From Macrostomum hystrix (Eukaryota; Platyhelminthes; Macrostomidae): a stretch of 64,000 nt of DNA. The stretch lies in contig CATNEN010000038.1 in the NCBI GenBank assembly GCA_950097015.1, positions 31,582,501 through 31,646,500 on the forward strand, written 5' to 3'. Shown one piece after another: positions 10,641 to 22,700 of this stretch (the stretch's first letter is position 1; every line of letters begins with the position of its first letter). The notes beneath the pieces are model-generated. The model made no database searches, was not told the DNA's origin, and saw nothing but the letters and a program-made list of their open reading frames with translations. The translations under genes and the position numbers were made by a program.

Positions 10641-13158
10641 TAGTTATATATAGCTGGGCTTAGAATTATACTTATGCAAACATAACATTGTATAGCATGT
10701 ATAGAGATAGTGTCAAAGAATAAAAATAATTAGACAACTGCTTGGAGCTTAGATAGTTCGAATAAGTTTATTCTTAGCTGAATAGCTGAGACAATGAGCA
10801 TTACACAAATTAAGTTATTAAATTATTAAATTAATTTTTAAAATTAAATTTTAAAATTATTAAAACATTTTTTTATTTAATTAAATTATCATTTTTTCTT
10901 ATTACTAATTAGGTAAATGATTTTTATATAATTATCAATTTCAGCGGCGTTGCATGAAGCCGTAAGAATAGAGAGTCACAGCAGAATGATCTACAATGTG
11001 CCGCTTCTCAGAGAATAATATTACGTCACGCGCAAATAGCAGCTTGGCTAAAAGAAAATTGGAAGTGCGTGACCAACTTAAAATTATACAACGAAGCTTT
11101 AGCTAGTTGAATTAAAACAATATTTTAGTAGTGGTGCCTTTAGAATAATTTGATGCTGCAAGATATTTATTTACTATCGGAATTTGTACAACCCCAAATT
11201 AGATACAGGAAGTAAGTCCGATTCGTATTATTCTTAGCATCACAAAATTCCGGATCAAATTCAGACAGCACACGTGAAGAAGATGTGAACAAAGGATTTT
11301 GTCTATAACTTTCAAACCATTTGATAAAAATGCTTAATTTTGCACAGGGTTGTATAAAAATATGTGCTTGAGGTGGTACAAATGTGGTACAGGCCGTATG
11401 TATTCTATTTTTGGAGAGAGAAGACCATTTGCTACCGGGAATCACTTCATTAAAACTTCAGACGATGATTTTTTGCTTATTAAAGCTCGCTCAGATCAAC
11501 TTTTGAGCTCAAAAGATGCGGATTTTGCTGAAATTTTTTAAATATAAAACGGTACAAGAATCTAGTCAGAAGCGAGGGCGCCAGTCATCAGCCCAATGCC
11601 AGCCGCACCGATTTTTTTAAATCCGGAAATTTGAAGGCTTCAAAAGTGACATATTTAGCAATATTATGATAATTTAACGTGTGGTACAATTAAATCTAGT
11701 CAAAATCTATTAGAAAAGACGGATTTTGCAAGTGGTACAAGTGATTTTAAAAAGTGATGCGGCTGGGTTGCGGCTAGAGACACCACACAATAAGCGTGTA
11801 TTTTTTAAACCCTTTATCCCGCTTTTTAGAGCGCCATTCAGCCATTCGGTCAAGGTTTTCACTGTTACTGTAAACGCAATTGAATCTACAGCCATAAACC
11901 TTAATGAATAGTGTTAGACTTGGGCGTGTTAACGTGCAGTTGTCTATATTGCCAGAAGTACAGACTTTTTATGTGGAAACTGAACTGCGCTGACTGGATT
12001 CATAAAATTTAAATTAAGAAGATTTACGTTATAGTATCGGTGATCATGTTTAGAATCCTGTTTACTAGTTATATAATCATTTGTACGACTGGAGCTTGAG
12101 TTACTGAACACTTAGTTCGATTCTTTTTTATTTAAATTTGCGCATTTTTTAATTGCGCTTATTGTTAAAACACAACTTGAGTATTGAATGTTGTGGAATT
12201 GTTATAAAAAATATTGAGCTACCTAAATACTATTACAAATTAAATAGCTGCAAGTGTTTTAATTATTGTTTTAATTACACTAAATAATTTTATTTTATAA
12301 GGAGTTCGTTTTCATAGAACGTCGAACATATAATGAGTACAGCTAGTAAGCAATTTTTCAAAAAGTTTCTTTTCTGTGCAAAAGCCAAGTGGACTTTCTG
12401 AATCTAAATTGGAATTCAAATCTTTATTTTTTGTTTTATGTTTTATTGGTATTTTGTTTATGCCATTCGTTTGGGTACTTAAATAAATTATAAGTGCTTT
12501 GATTTGTCTTGTAAAAACTACTACACAAACACATGACATGACGGATATCCGGATACATGGAGTTACAATGCAATGCTCCGCTAATGTATCCGGATTGTAC
12601 AATACTAATGTTGCTGCAATACACTTTTTGAAACGCTTAATAAAGGCTACCTAATTTTACTAATTTATTAACCATCTTGCACGATCAAGCTAATGATTGT
12701 ATCCAACCATAATTGTTAAGTTGTATTTTCTAGAAACGAGGTGCAACGTGGGTAGAGTTTCATTATAATATTTCTTCATTATAAGAGTTTAAAGATAGGT
12801 GCCAACAGGATGTGAGGAGGGGTGGGGAGGGGTGGTTCTGTTCTAACTTTGAAAATTTTTGTTTTATAGATGACAAAGTGTCCATAAGTCTAAGTCTCTT
12901 TGTCATCCACCCTCTAGGATATTGGACAGATCGTAATCTAGATGACGAAGTGTCCAGGTACCCCGTACCGTAATGTTATATGTTTTTTGTCTAAATTTTG
13001 GCACAGTTTGGCTACTAGTGTTGAAAATTAGGATGCGAAACTGGAAATCAGGGTGCCAATGGAATTGAGTGCAAAAAAGGCGAAGTTGCCCAAGCAATAT
13101 AACAAAACCTATAAATCTTAAAAAGTATTTCTATAGTCAATATAGCAATTTTTTCTTG
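10641..13158. other. AT-rich intergenic stretch, no supported gene
   Basis: Long AT-rich sequence with only short open frames lacking domain similarity or coding-like composition. Around 12868-12960 the segment GATGACAAAGTGTCC recurs as GATGACGAAGTGTCC, and CTTTGTCATC opposite it could pair into a short stem. Nothing further is identified. Confidence 0.5.
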
Positions 13159-13166
13159 TCAGTCAT

Positions 13167-13437
13167 CATACATGCGCAACACCCAGCCGAACCGGCGGGT
13201 GAAACGAGGGCCAAGCAAGGTAAGTCACAAAAACCAATCAACCAAGCTCAAAAAAATCAAAGGGGGGACCAAGGGACAAAAAAGGAAGGCGTGAAGAAAA
13301 GGAAAAAGGGGAGAGAAAAAGAGAGCAAATGAGAGCCAACTAAGTCGTAAATAGAGCAATGAAATGAACTAAGTCGCAAATGAGAGCAAAAACTAAGTCG
13401 CATGGCCGGCTAAGATTTGGGAGGTTGCGAATGTATG
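13167..13437 (+). mobile_element. TIR element copy A (MITE, 271 bp)
   Basis: Begins CATACATGCGCAAC and ends with its near-complement GTTGCGAATGTATG. It is flanked by the perfect 8-bp target duplication TCAGTCAT (13159-13166 and 13438-13445). The interior holds a GGCCAAGCAAGGTAAGTCAC segment and repeated ACTAAGTCG motifs. It has no transposase, so it is non-autonomous; the 8-bp duplication suggests hAT or another superfamily making 8-bp duplications. Oriented opposite to copies B, C and D. Confidence 0.9.
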
Positions 13438-13445
13438 TCAGTCAT

Positions 13446-13974
13446 TAGTTATGCTCTCTGTACAAAAATGTGTGAACATTACCATTCTTTATTGACATTA
13501 GACTTGTTACATCATTGTTCATTTATTTTTTGCCACTTTGTCCTATCAGAATAAATGTTTAAAACCCATTGACACACGCTTTAGAATTAAGAAGGATTGA
13601 GAAAGTTGCACTTTAGCCTGGTGCCACCCCTTGATGAAGAATGTGTGCCATTTGTTCCACAATGACTAAAAATTTTTAGCTCTGTCTGCTGGCAGCTGGC
13701 TGCTCAATTCTTTTAAAGTAGCAGTTAAGTAGGAAAAGCACACACACAGGCATGAAGCATGCTGCACTTTATAAAATTCCAAAAAGTGCGCTAGACGCTA
13801 TATAGGGATTGTCAACTTTTTCCAATAGGGCCACTTTGTTAAAATGGTAGGCCCTAGTGCTATTTTGGCACTATAGCCATAGATAGTTGCAAATTTGGAG
13901 GGCCAAATAAAACATTTATGTGCTACAACACAAGCTTTTAATTTTATTGCTATAAATTTAAAACCCACTGGGTA
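13446..13974. other. Spacer between TIR elements, no gene
   Basis: AT-rich, with a short CACACACA tract near 13740. Open frames are short and unrecognised. Confidence 0.5.
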
Positions 13975-13982
13975 ATGTCTTT

Positions 13983-14276
13983 CATACATGTGCAACCTCC
14001 AAATCTTAGCTGGCCGTGCGACTTAGTTTTTGCTCTATTTACGACTTTATTTTGCTCTCAGTTGCAACTTAGTTCATTTCATTGCTCTATTTATGACTTA
14101 GTTTGCTCTCATTTGCTCTATTTTTCTCTACCCCTTTTCTTTTTCTTCATGCCTTCCTTTTTTTGTCCATTGGTCCTCCCTTTGATATTTTTGCACTTGG
14201 TTGATTGGTTTTTGCGACTTACCTTGCTTGGCCCTCGTTTCACCCGGCCGGGTTGGCCAGGTGTTGCGCATGTATG
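13983..14276 (-). mobile_element. TIR element copy B (MITE, 294 bp)
   Basis: Starts CATACATGTGCAAC and ends GTTGCGCATGTATG. It is flanked by the perfect 8-bp duplication ATGTCTTT (13975-13982 and 14277-14284). Inside are several spaced repeats of CGACTTAGTTT and TTGCTCTC and a GC-rich right end CACCCGGCCGGGTTGG. Same family as copy A in the opposite orientation. A short open frame through it is incidental. Confidence 0.9.
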
Positions 14277-14541
14277 ATGTCTTTAAGCTTAATATATTTT
14301 TATGGTAATATAGTAAACATTTATAGGATTTTTTGTGTTTTGTTTACAAATGACATTGTAGGCCCTCATTTAGGTAAGGTGGCTAGTGGCTAGCTAACAC
14401 TTATAGTCATGTCCTTTTTAGTAAAAAGGTGAGTTTATCTGTGAGTCTATCAGTAAAAGATTGGCTCACAGATTTGTAGCCTTGCCAGTTGTTTTAAATT
14501 TTAGATGACTAGTTTGACCTGGCTATGACTATGCTAGTCCT

Positions 14542-14792
14542 CATACATGCGCAACCTCCCAAATCTTAGCTGGCTGTGCAACTTAGTTTTTGCTCTATTT
14601 ACAACTTAGTTTGCTCTCATTTGCTCTCTTTTTCTCTCCCCTTTTTCCTTTTCTTCATGCCTTCCTTTTTTGTCCCTTGGTCCCCCCTTTGATTTTTTTG
14701 CACTTGGTTGATTGGTTTTAGTGACTTACCTTGCTTGGCCCTTGTTTCACCCGGCCGGTTCGGCCGGGTCGGCTGGGTGTTGCACATGTATG
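14542..14792 (-). mobile_element. TIR element copy C (MITE, 251 bp)
   Basis: Starts CATACATGCGCAAC and ends GTTGCACATGTATG, with the perfect 8-bp duplication CTAGTCCT (14534-14541 and 14793-14800). The interior parallels copy B, including CAACTTAGTTTTTGCTC and a second CAACTTAGTTTGCTCTC. These are the apparent precursors of the minisatellite in copy D. Confidence 0.92.
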
Positions 14793-15164
14793 CTAGTCCT
14801 AGTGTGCCTTTAATAACAGAAAATTTTATATTCATACATACATATATATACATATACAAATTATATATATATAATTGACTTGTAATAGAAAGTTTATGGT
14901 GCAAATCTGACCCATTTCAATTTAGTTGATTGATTTCTTTCAGAAACTAAATAGGCCTTTGCTAGCTTCATTTTAAATAGCCTAGCTAACTTTTTTGAAG
15001 TTTTTATGAAGCAGGCCCATACATGCGCAACCTCCCAAATTTACACCGGCCGTGCGACTTCGTTTTTAAAAAAAAATGCGACACCTATGCCCAATTTTTT
15101 TTTGGGTAAACGGCAGGGGTAACTATGACTGTGTTGCAATAGTAAAATGCCTCGTCATCTAATT

Positions 15165-15365
15165 AGTCTTCCGCTGGCAGCAGAGTGCACTCTGGCGACT
15201 CGATCGTCGGCGTGAATGAAATTGGTGAGGTCAGCTGCGTGGCGTCGCCCGTCAAGCTGCTTCCCTGCTTGTCCAATCGGATCTTCCAGGTGGTGCCGGA
15301 GACCATGAGGCTCAACATCACCATCACCATACTCACGAATGTGTCATACTGTACGCCAGAAAAAT
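15165..15365 (-). pseudogene. Possible captured terminal exon inside TIR element D
   Basis: This GC-rich island stands out in the AT-rich element. On the minus strand it reads from an acceptor-like CTGGCGTACAG (about 15350-15360) as YDTFVSMVMVMLSLMVSG, then about 45 further residues including TSPISFTPTIESPE, to a stop. The plus strand also has an open frame (15185-15427), so the strand choice rests on the splice acceptor and the stop position. The protein family is not recognised. Gene fragments carried in non-autonomous TIR elements are known as Pack-type elements. Confidence 0.35.
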
Positions 15366-15544
15366 GGTCTTGTGTGCTAGAAATTCAAATTTCAAATGTA
15401 CGCCGGGAAGCAAACTGTAGCCCATAAAATGTACGCCAGAGAGAAATTTTAACTGTATGCCTATTTTTTATAAAACTATGTGGTCTGTGGTCATTACAAA
15501 AATGAAATATTAGCCCCCTTAGCGACTTAGCCCCCTCTGAATGC

Positions 15545-18470
15545 GACTTACTTACCTTGGAATGCGACTTACTTCCCTCTGATTGCGACTTACTTCCCTC
15601 TGATTGCGACTTACTTCCCTCTGAATGCGACTTACTTCCCTCTGATTGCGACTTACTTCCCTCTGATTGCGACTTACTTCCCTCTGAATGCGACTTACTT
15701 CCCTCTGATTGCGACTTACTTCCCTCTGATTGCGACTTACTTCCCTCTGAATGCGACTTACTTCCCTCTGAATGCAACTTACTTCCCTCTGAATGCAACT
15801 TACTTCCCTCTGAATGCAACTTACTTCCCTCTGAATGCGACTTACTTCCCTCTGATTGCGACTTACTTCCCTCTGAATGCGGCTTACTTCCCTCTGAATC
15901 CGACTTACTTCCCTCTGAATGCGACTTACTTCCCTCTGATTGCGACTTACTTCCCTCTGAATGCGGCTTACTTCCCTCTGAATCCGACTTACTTCCCTCT
16001 GAATGCGACTTACTTCCCTCTGAATGCAACTTACTTCCCTCTGAATGCAACTTACTTCCCTCTGAATGCGACTTACTTCCCTCTGAATCCGACTTACTTC
16101 CCTCTGATTGCGACTTACTTCCCTCTGATTGCGACTTACTTCCCTCTGAATGCGGCTTACTTCCCTCTGAATCCGACTTACTTCCCTCTGAATCCGACTT
16201 ACTTCCCTCTGAATCCGACTTACTTCCCTCTGAATCCGACTTACTTCCCTCTGAATCCGACTTACTTCCCTCTGATTGCGACTTACTTCCCTCTGAATGC
16301 AACTTACTTCCCTCTGAATCCGACTTACTTCCCTCTGATTGCGACTTACTTCCCTCTGAATCCGACTTACTTCCCTCTGAATCCGACTTACTTCCCTCTG
16401 AATCCGACTTACTTCCCTCTGAATCCGACTTACTTCCCTCTGATTGCGACTTACTTCCCTCTGAATGCAACTTACTTCCCTCTGAATCCGACTTACTTCC
16501 CTCTGATTGCGACTTACTTCCCTCTGAATGCAACTTACTTCCCTCTGAATGCGACTTACTTCCCTCTGATTGCGACTTACTTCCCTCTGAATCCGACTTA
16601 CTTCCCTCTGAATCCGACTTACTTCCCTCTGAATCCGACTTACTTCCCTCTGAATCCGACTTACTTCCCTCTGAATCCGACTTACTTCCCTCTGAATCCG
16701 ACTTACTTCCCTCTGAATCCGACTTACTTCCCTCTGAATCCGACTTACTTCCCTCTGAATCCGACTTACTTCCCTCTGAATCCGACTTACTTCCCTCTGA
16801 ATCCGACTTACTTCCCTCTGAATCCGACTTACTTCCCTCTGAATCCGACTTACTTCCCTCTGATTGCGACTTACTTCCCTCTGAATCCGACTTACTTCCC
16901 TCTGAATGCGACTTACTTCCCTCTGAATGCGACTTACTTCCCTCTGAATGCGACTTACTTCCCTCTGAATGCAACTTACTTCCCTCTGAATGCAACTTAC
17001 TTCCCTCTGAATGCGACTTACTTCCCTCTGATTGCGACTTACTTCCCTCTGAATGCGACTTACTTCCCTCTGAATGCGACTTACTTCCCTCTGAATCCGA
17101 CTTACTTCCCTCTGATTGCGACTTACTTCCCTCTGAATGCGACTTACTTCCCTCTGAATGCGACTTACTTCCCTCTGAATCCGACTTACTTCCCTCTGAA
17201 TGCAACTTACTTCCCTCTGATTGCAACTTACTTCCCTCTGAATGCAACTTACTTCCCTCTGAATGCAACTTACTTCCCTCTGAATGCGACTTACTTCCCT
17301 CTGATTGCGACTTACTTCCCTCTGAATCCGACTTACTTCCCTCTGAATCCGACTTACTTCCCTCTGAATCCGACTTACTTCCCTCTGATTGCGACTTACT
17401 TCCCTCTGAATGCGACTTACTTCCCTTGGAATGCGACTTACTTCCCTCTGAATCCGACTTACTTCCCTCTGAATCCGACTTACTTCCCTCTGAATCCGAC
17501 TTACTTCCCTCTGAATGCAACTTACTTCCCTCTGAATGCAACTTACTTCCCTCTGAATGCAACTTACTTCCCTCTGAATGCAACTTACTTCCCTCTGAAT
17601 CCGACTTACTTCCCTCTGAATGCAACTTACTTCCCTCTGAATGCAACTTACTTCCCTCTGAATCCGACTTACTTCCCTCTGAATCCGACTTACTTCCCTC
17701 TGATTGCAACTTACTTCCCTCTGATTGCAACTTACTTCCCTCTGAATGCAACTTACTTCCCTCTGAATGCAACTTACTTCCCTCTGAATGCGACTTACTT
17801 CCCTCTGATTGCGACTTACTTCCCTCTGAATCCGACTTACTTCCCTCTGAATCCGACTTACTTCCCTCTGAATCCGACTTACTTCCCTCTGATTGCGACT
17901 TACTTCCCTCTGAATGCGACTTACTTCCCTTGGAATGCGACTTACTTCCCTCTGAATCCGACTTACTTCCCTCTGAATCCGACTTACTTCCCTCTGAATC
18001 CGACTTACTTCCCTCTGAATGCAACTTACTTCCCTCTGAATGCAACTTACTTCCCTCTGATTGCGACTTACTTCCCTCTGAATGCAACTTACTTCCCTCT
18101 GAATGCGACTTACTTCCCTCTGAATGCGACTTACTTCCCTCTGAATGCGACTTACTTCCCTCTGATTGCAACTTACTTCCCTCTGAATGCAACTTACTTC
18201 CCTCTGATTGCAACTTACTTCCGTCTGAATGCAACTTACTTCCCTCTGAATGCAACTTACTTCCCTCTGAATGCAACTTACTTCCCTCTGAATGCAACTT
18301 ACTTCCCTCTGATTGCGACTTACTTCCCTCTGAATGCAACTTACTTCCCTCTGAATGCGACTTACTTCCCTCTGAATGCGACTTACTTCCCTCTGAATGC
18401 GACTTACTTCCCTCTGATTGCAACTTACTTCCCTCTGAATGCAACTTACTTCCCTTGGAATGCGACTAAG
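15545..18470. repeat. 21-bp minisatellite inside TIR element D
   Basis: About 139 tandem units containing GCGACTTACTTCCCTCTGAA, with point variants (GCAACTT, CCGACTT, GCGGCTT, GATTGCGACTT) arranged in recurring blocks. Because 21 is a multiple of three and the unit lacks stops, open frames of about 1,000 codons appear on both strands; they are not genes. The core RCGACTTAcTT...CTCT is already present a few times in the short MITE copies. Confidence 0.95.
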
Positions 18471-18676
18471 TTGCCTCTGATTGCAGATTTTGTCACGTTT
18501 TTGCTTCTTTCCCCATTTGCTTTCCTCCTTTTCCTGCCTTCTTTTCTTTTTTTCCGCTCGTTTTTTCTGTCCGATTTTTTTTTCGGGTGGCCATGTTTGC
18601 GACTTACTTGCTCGGCCGCTCGTCACCCGGCCGGATCGGCCGGGTCGGCCGGGTGTTGCGCATGTATGAGCAGGCC

Positions 18677-19502
18677 TAAAGATAAAATAAAGTTAAGAAG
18701 ACAAATCTAATACATTAGGCATTTCATTTTTTTCATTGCTTATCATTTACTGATGAATTATTGTTTGATATCAATTATTTATATACTAGCTATGTTGTTT
18801 TGTTATATCAAATTATTTCATTTTGAGCAGCTTTTTCGTTGTTATAAACAATTAACATGTATAATCTGCAGCAAATTTTAGTTTTAAAATTTTTTGGAGG
18901 GCCAATGGGCACTGGTACATAATATTGGCATGGTAATTGCTGACTCCAGTGTACACACACAGATATTATATGCACATTCCTGAATACAGATATGTTATAT
19001 CAGCCCTGACTTCCTTATTGTCAACCAGTGTATAATTTCACTGCACCTTAAAGGTTGACTCTTAAGGCCATATATTGCATGACAGCCCTTAAGCCTTCTC
19101 TCTGCAGCTGCACCCTAAATTAATGTGGCTTTGCTACAAAACCAAGCTTAGGGGTGCTGGTGCGATTGGCTAAACTGTTAATTGCTCTCATTCTCACCCC
19201 TCAACAATGCAACAATTTAAATATAATTTGGTTTTGGTTTAAAAAACATTCCATTTTCTATCGTAAGTTTTAGTCAAATTGGTATTTTTCTAATAACAAT
19301 TCAGTTAGTTTTAACCCGTTTTCCCACATTACAGTTGCATAGAAGCTAAACAACATTTTCGGATTGCACAGTCAGTTAGTTGACTGGTGTAACTTCAAGA
19401 GCCAATTGGATCCAAATAAAAGAGAATAACAAGTTTTAGTCACTTCTTCTGTATAGAAGGGAAAGTTATTAGGCCTTATATTTTAATCTACTAGTTCTAC
19501 AG
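18677..19502. other. Intergenic or first-intron sequence with a decayed SINE
   Basis: AT-rich sequence leading up to the first recognised LNX exon. It contains a degenerate minus-strand SINE (about 18950-19200, annotated separately) and a pyrimidine tract before the acceptor. The LNX start codon and upstream exon were not found. Confidence 0.45.
18950..19202 (-). mobile_element. Decayed tRNA-derived SINE (family 1)
   Basis: Read on the minus strand it follows the better copies at 27056 and 58188: a head ending in CGCACC, then AGCCACATT, GGGTGCAGC, AGAGAAGGCTT, GTGCAGTGAAA..TATACACTG and AAGTCAGGGC. Many substitutions mark it as the oldest copy. Confidence 0.6.
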
Positions 19503-19744
19503 TAGGCGCCCTGGCTGACAAACAGAAGCTATCAGATTCTACTGCTGCTGGCGAGAAATTCGCCGGAGCTTTCATTCCATCGAGCGGCAGCTATGCCAAC
19601 CTGCCGGCACTTGGCATTCCACCGCCACCACTGCCACCGCCTCCTCCGCCGCAGCCGCTGCAGCAGCAGCAGACTGAATCGCCATGGAGGTCGCGTCAGC
19701 CATCTGCTCCCGTAGCCTCACTAGAACAACAACAATCTCACAGT
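19503..19744 (+). CDS. LNX: LNX exon: Pro/Gln-rich N-terminal region
   Basis: Encodes [12 protein letters not shown], then proline runs and QQQQ, ending before GTAAGT. The acceptor is a tandem CAGTAG (19500-19505), so one codon more or less could be included. The exon enters with two bases of a codon, which shows that coding sequence exists upstream. Low complexity; no domain. Confidence 0.75.
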
Positions 19745-22700
19745 GTAAGTGTTCAATAATTGGTCAGAGGGCACTTTACAGAACACAAAATTGGTCGTTC
19801 TAAAAAGGGCCGTTTTTGCTTCACATAATTCATCATAATTGTGTATCATGTTAAACATTTTCCACAGGCTGATGAGCCAGAGTTTCCTCCTCCGCCTCCG
19901 TGCGCTACGGGACCAGCAGGCCAGCAACAGCAGCAGCAGCAGCAGCAGCCTTCTTCGTCAAAGGCTTTATTTCCTTCGCCTACTGTGTTCTCTTTAGAGA
20001 CAACTCCTCCGCCACCGCCTCCGCCGCCTCCGCCCCCGACCTCTCAGCCACCAGCCAGCTTTGGGGTTCGCTTCGACCAGCGCAGCAGCGGCTGCGGTGG
20101 CAGCGGGAGCGGCATCGGCGTCGGCGGCTCGCTCAGCTCCTTAACTGGTGGCGGTGGTCGGCGCTTAGAATTGTGCAGAGCGTGCGGGCAATTCCACGAT
20201 CCAGGCGGTGCCCATCTGTACGACTATAACCAGCCTATTGACGATGATCTGCTTTGCAAGGTGATGCGTTTAGTTTGTCGTAGTTTCAAATTTTTGGTGT
20301 CAGGATTAACAGTTGGTTAGGACCCGAAAAGGAAATCAGTGACATCATCGAAGCCGAGTGAGAATGGTAATCAGATGATTGGCGTCAGGATCAGGATGTG
20401 ATTAGACAATGTTTATTGGATCATCAGGCTCAAAATTAGTGGTCATTTTGGATCATTAGGATCGGGATTACTGTAATAATGGGATGATAATTAGGATAAT
20501 TAGGACCAGCATTAGTAGATCAGTAGGATCGCGTTTATTGGATAATTAGGATCCCGATTAGTAAATTGTAAGGATTAAAAACAGTGGATCATTTGGATCA
20601 GGATTAGTGAATTATTAGGATCTGGATTAGTGGATCATTAGGATCTAGATTAGTGGATCATTGGGATCAAGATTAGGGGATCATTGGAATCAGGATTAGT
20701 GGATCATTAGGATTAGGATTTGTGAATTATTAGGATCTGGATTAGTGGATCATTAGGATCAGGATTGGTGAGTTATTAGGATCTGGATTAGTGGATCATT
20801 AGGATCTGGATTAGTGGATAATTGGGACCAGGATTAGGGGATCATTGGGATCAGGATTAGTGGATCATTAGGGTTAGGATTTGTGGATCATTGGGATCAA
20901 GATTAGTTGATCATTAGGATCAGGATTGGTGGATCATTAGGATCTGGATTAGTGGATAATTGGGACCAGGATTAGGGGATCATTGGGATCAGGATTAGTG
21001 GATCATTAGGGTTAGGATTTGTGGATCATTGGGATCAAGATTAGTTGATCATTAGGATCAGGATTGGTGGATCATTGGGATCAGGCTCAGACAATCATTA
21101 AGATCAGGGTTAGCAGGTCGTTGATATCAGGATATGAACAAGCCATTAACTATCAGGATTTGTAGATGAATATAATTTTATCGCCATCCTACCGCCAATA
21201 AACTTTCTCGCCGACAGCTGTGCCAGCAGCCCCTGGTTGATCCGTTGGACACCCGCTGCGGTCACACATTCTGCACGCCCTGCCTTCGCGTTCACCTGGC
21301 CCGTCAGGCGCTCTGCCCGATCGATAAAAGCATCATCAACTTTTTGGAATGCGCCCCAGCTTCCGGCTTGGTGAAGAAGTGAGTAAACAAGTTTTTTACC
21401 GTCTGAAAAAACGTACAGTCCTACTTACTTAGTTTAGTAGTATGAAGTGCTAAAAAGGTGCTAGAGGCAAACGCGTTAGACCGCTCTGCCACCGAACCCC
21501 TGTATAAAGCCTTCTGTTATTTAAATTACATTCATTATCAATTTAATATTATATTACAAGTTATTATAGACCTATAGTCGAGTAAACCTATGAATAAAGT
21601 TTGAAACCTTGTAAAAGCTGTTCTAAGGGGATTAGGCCTTGTACTCTAGGTAAGGATTAATTAATTAATTATTGCTAATCTAATCTGCAATCTGCAAACA
21701 TTGTCTTAATCTTCTTCATTCTCTATCGAAACGACGCCGACTTATCTCTGTTAATCAACCAGACTAATCTGCATTTCTATGGCGAGATTTGAGGCCAATT
21801 TTAGTTAGCCTGGATCTAATCAATAATTGCCTCGCGCGTCTCATTATGGCTTGTTTTATCATTCATTCGTTCATTCATTCCTAAAGTACTAAGCTTATAA
21901 TGGTTATTGCAACAAGACCAGAGTCTACCTGATAACAAGAATAAATGACATAAAGAGTTTTTTTGCCTCTTCTTTTTTTCTTACTCTCGATCTTCTCGAG
22001 CTTCAGGAGAACACGACCTAATACTATTATCCACAGCCTACTGCGCTTTTCATCAGCAGTAACACTGGCTAAGCCAGAGATTGGCTTCTAAATAGTAGAT
22101 TATATACAAAGCTGAGTTCGCCCAATGCTCTGTGACATTGTGTGGCAATCGTTGCTGGTGGCTACAGTTTCTTGATAATCTAAATCTATTGCTTGGCTGG
22201 GCTTCGAGTTAGGCCTAATTACTAATAATGTATATTGTGCGCCACTACAGGGGCTAAATCTATTGGCCTAAATTCATTGGCTGTTTCGGCTTTTTTCCAT
22301 ATCAGACAAGCGCAGTAAAATTTGTCTAAAATTCTAACACTGATCGATCGGTACAAATCCATTTAGAAAGATAATAGGGTGAAGAAAAAACACTGATGAA
22401 TTGAAATCAATTTAGATTGGAATTCTAGTAGATTGGAATCCTAGTAAATTAGAATCCTGGTAGATTGGAATCCTAGTAAATTAGAATCCTGGTAGATTGG
22501 AATCCTAGTAAATTAGAATCCTGGTAGATTGGAATCCTAGTAAATTAGAATCCTGGTAGATTGGAATCCTTATAGATTAAAATCCTTGTCGATTAGAATC
22601 CTTGTAGATTAGAATCCAAGTATCTTGGAATCCTGGTAGATTGGAATCCTTGTAGATTAGAATCCTAGTAGATTGGAATCCTGGTAGATTGGAATCCTTG

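Larger units (their letters stand above)
15018..18668 (-). mobile_element. TIR element copy D, 3.65 kb, with internal minisatellite and captured sequence
   Basis: The left end CATACATGCGCAACCTCC and right end GGTGTTGCGCATGTATG match copies B and C. The element is flanked by the perfect 8-bp duplication AGCAGGCC (15010-15017 and 18669-18676), so everything between belongs to one insertion, at least at its borders. Inside, from left to right, are a GC-rich coding-like segment (about 15165-15365), a linker, a 2.9-kb 21-bp minisatellite (15545-18470) and a C+T-rich segment like that of copies B and C. No transposase is present. Confidence 0.88.

Noticed and set aside
15385-18626. Open frames of about 970-1,024 codons on both strands
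   Set aside because: Produced by the 21-bp array; both strands are open across the same bases and there is no non-repetitive domain.
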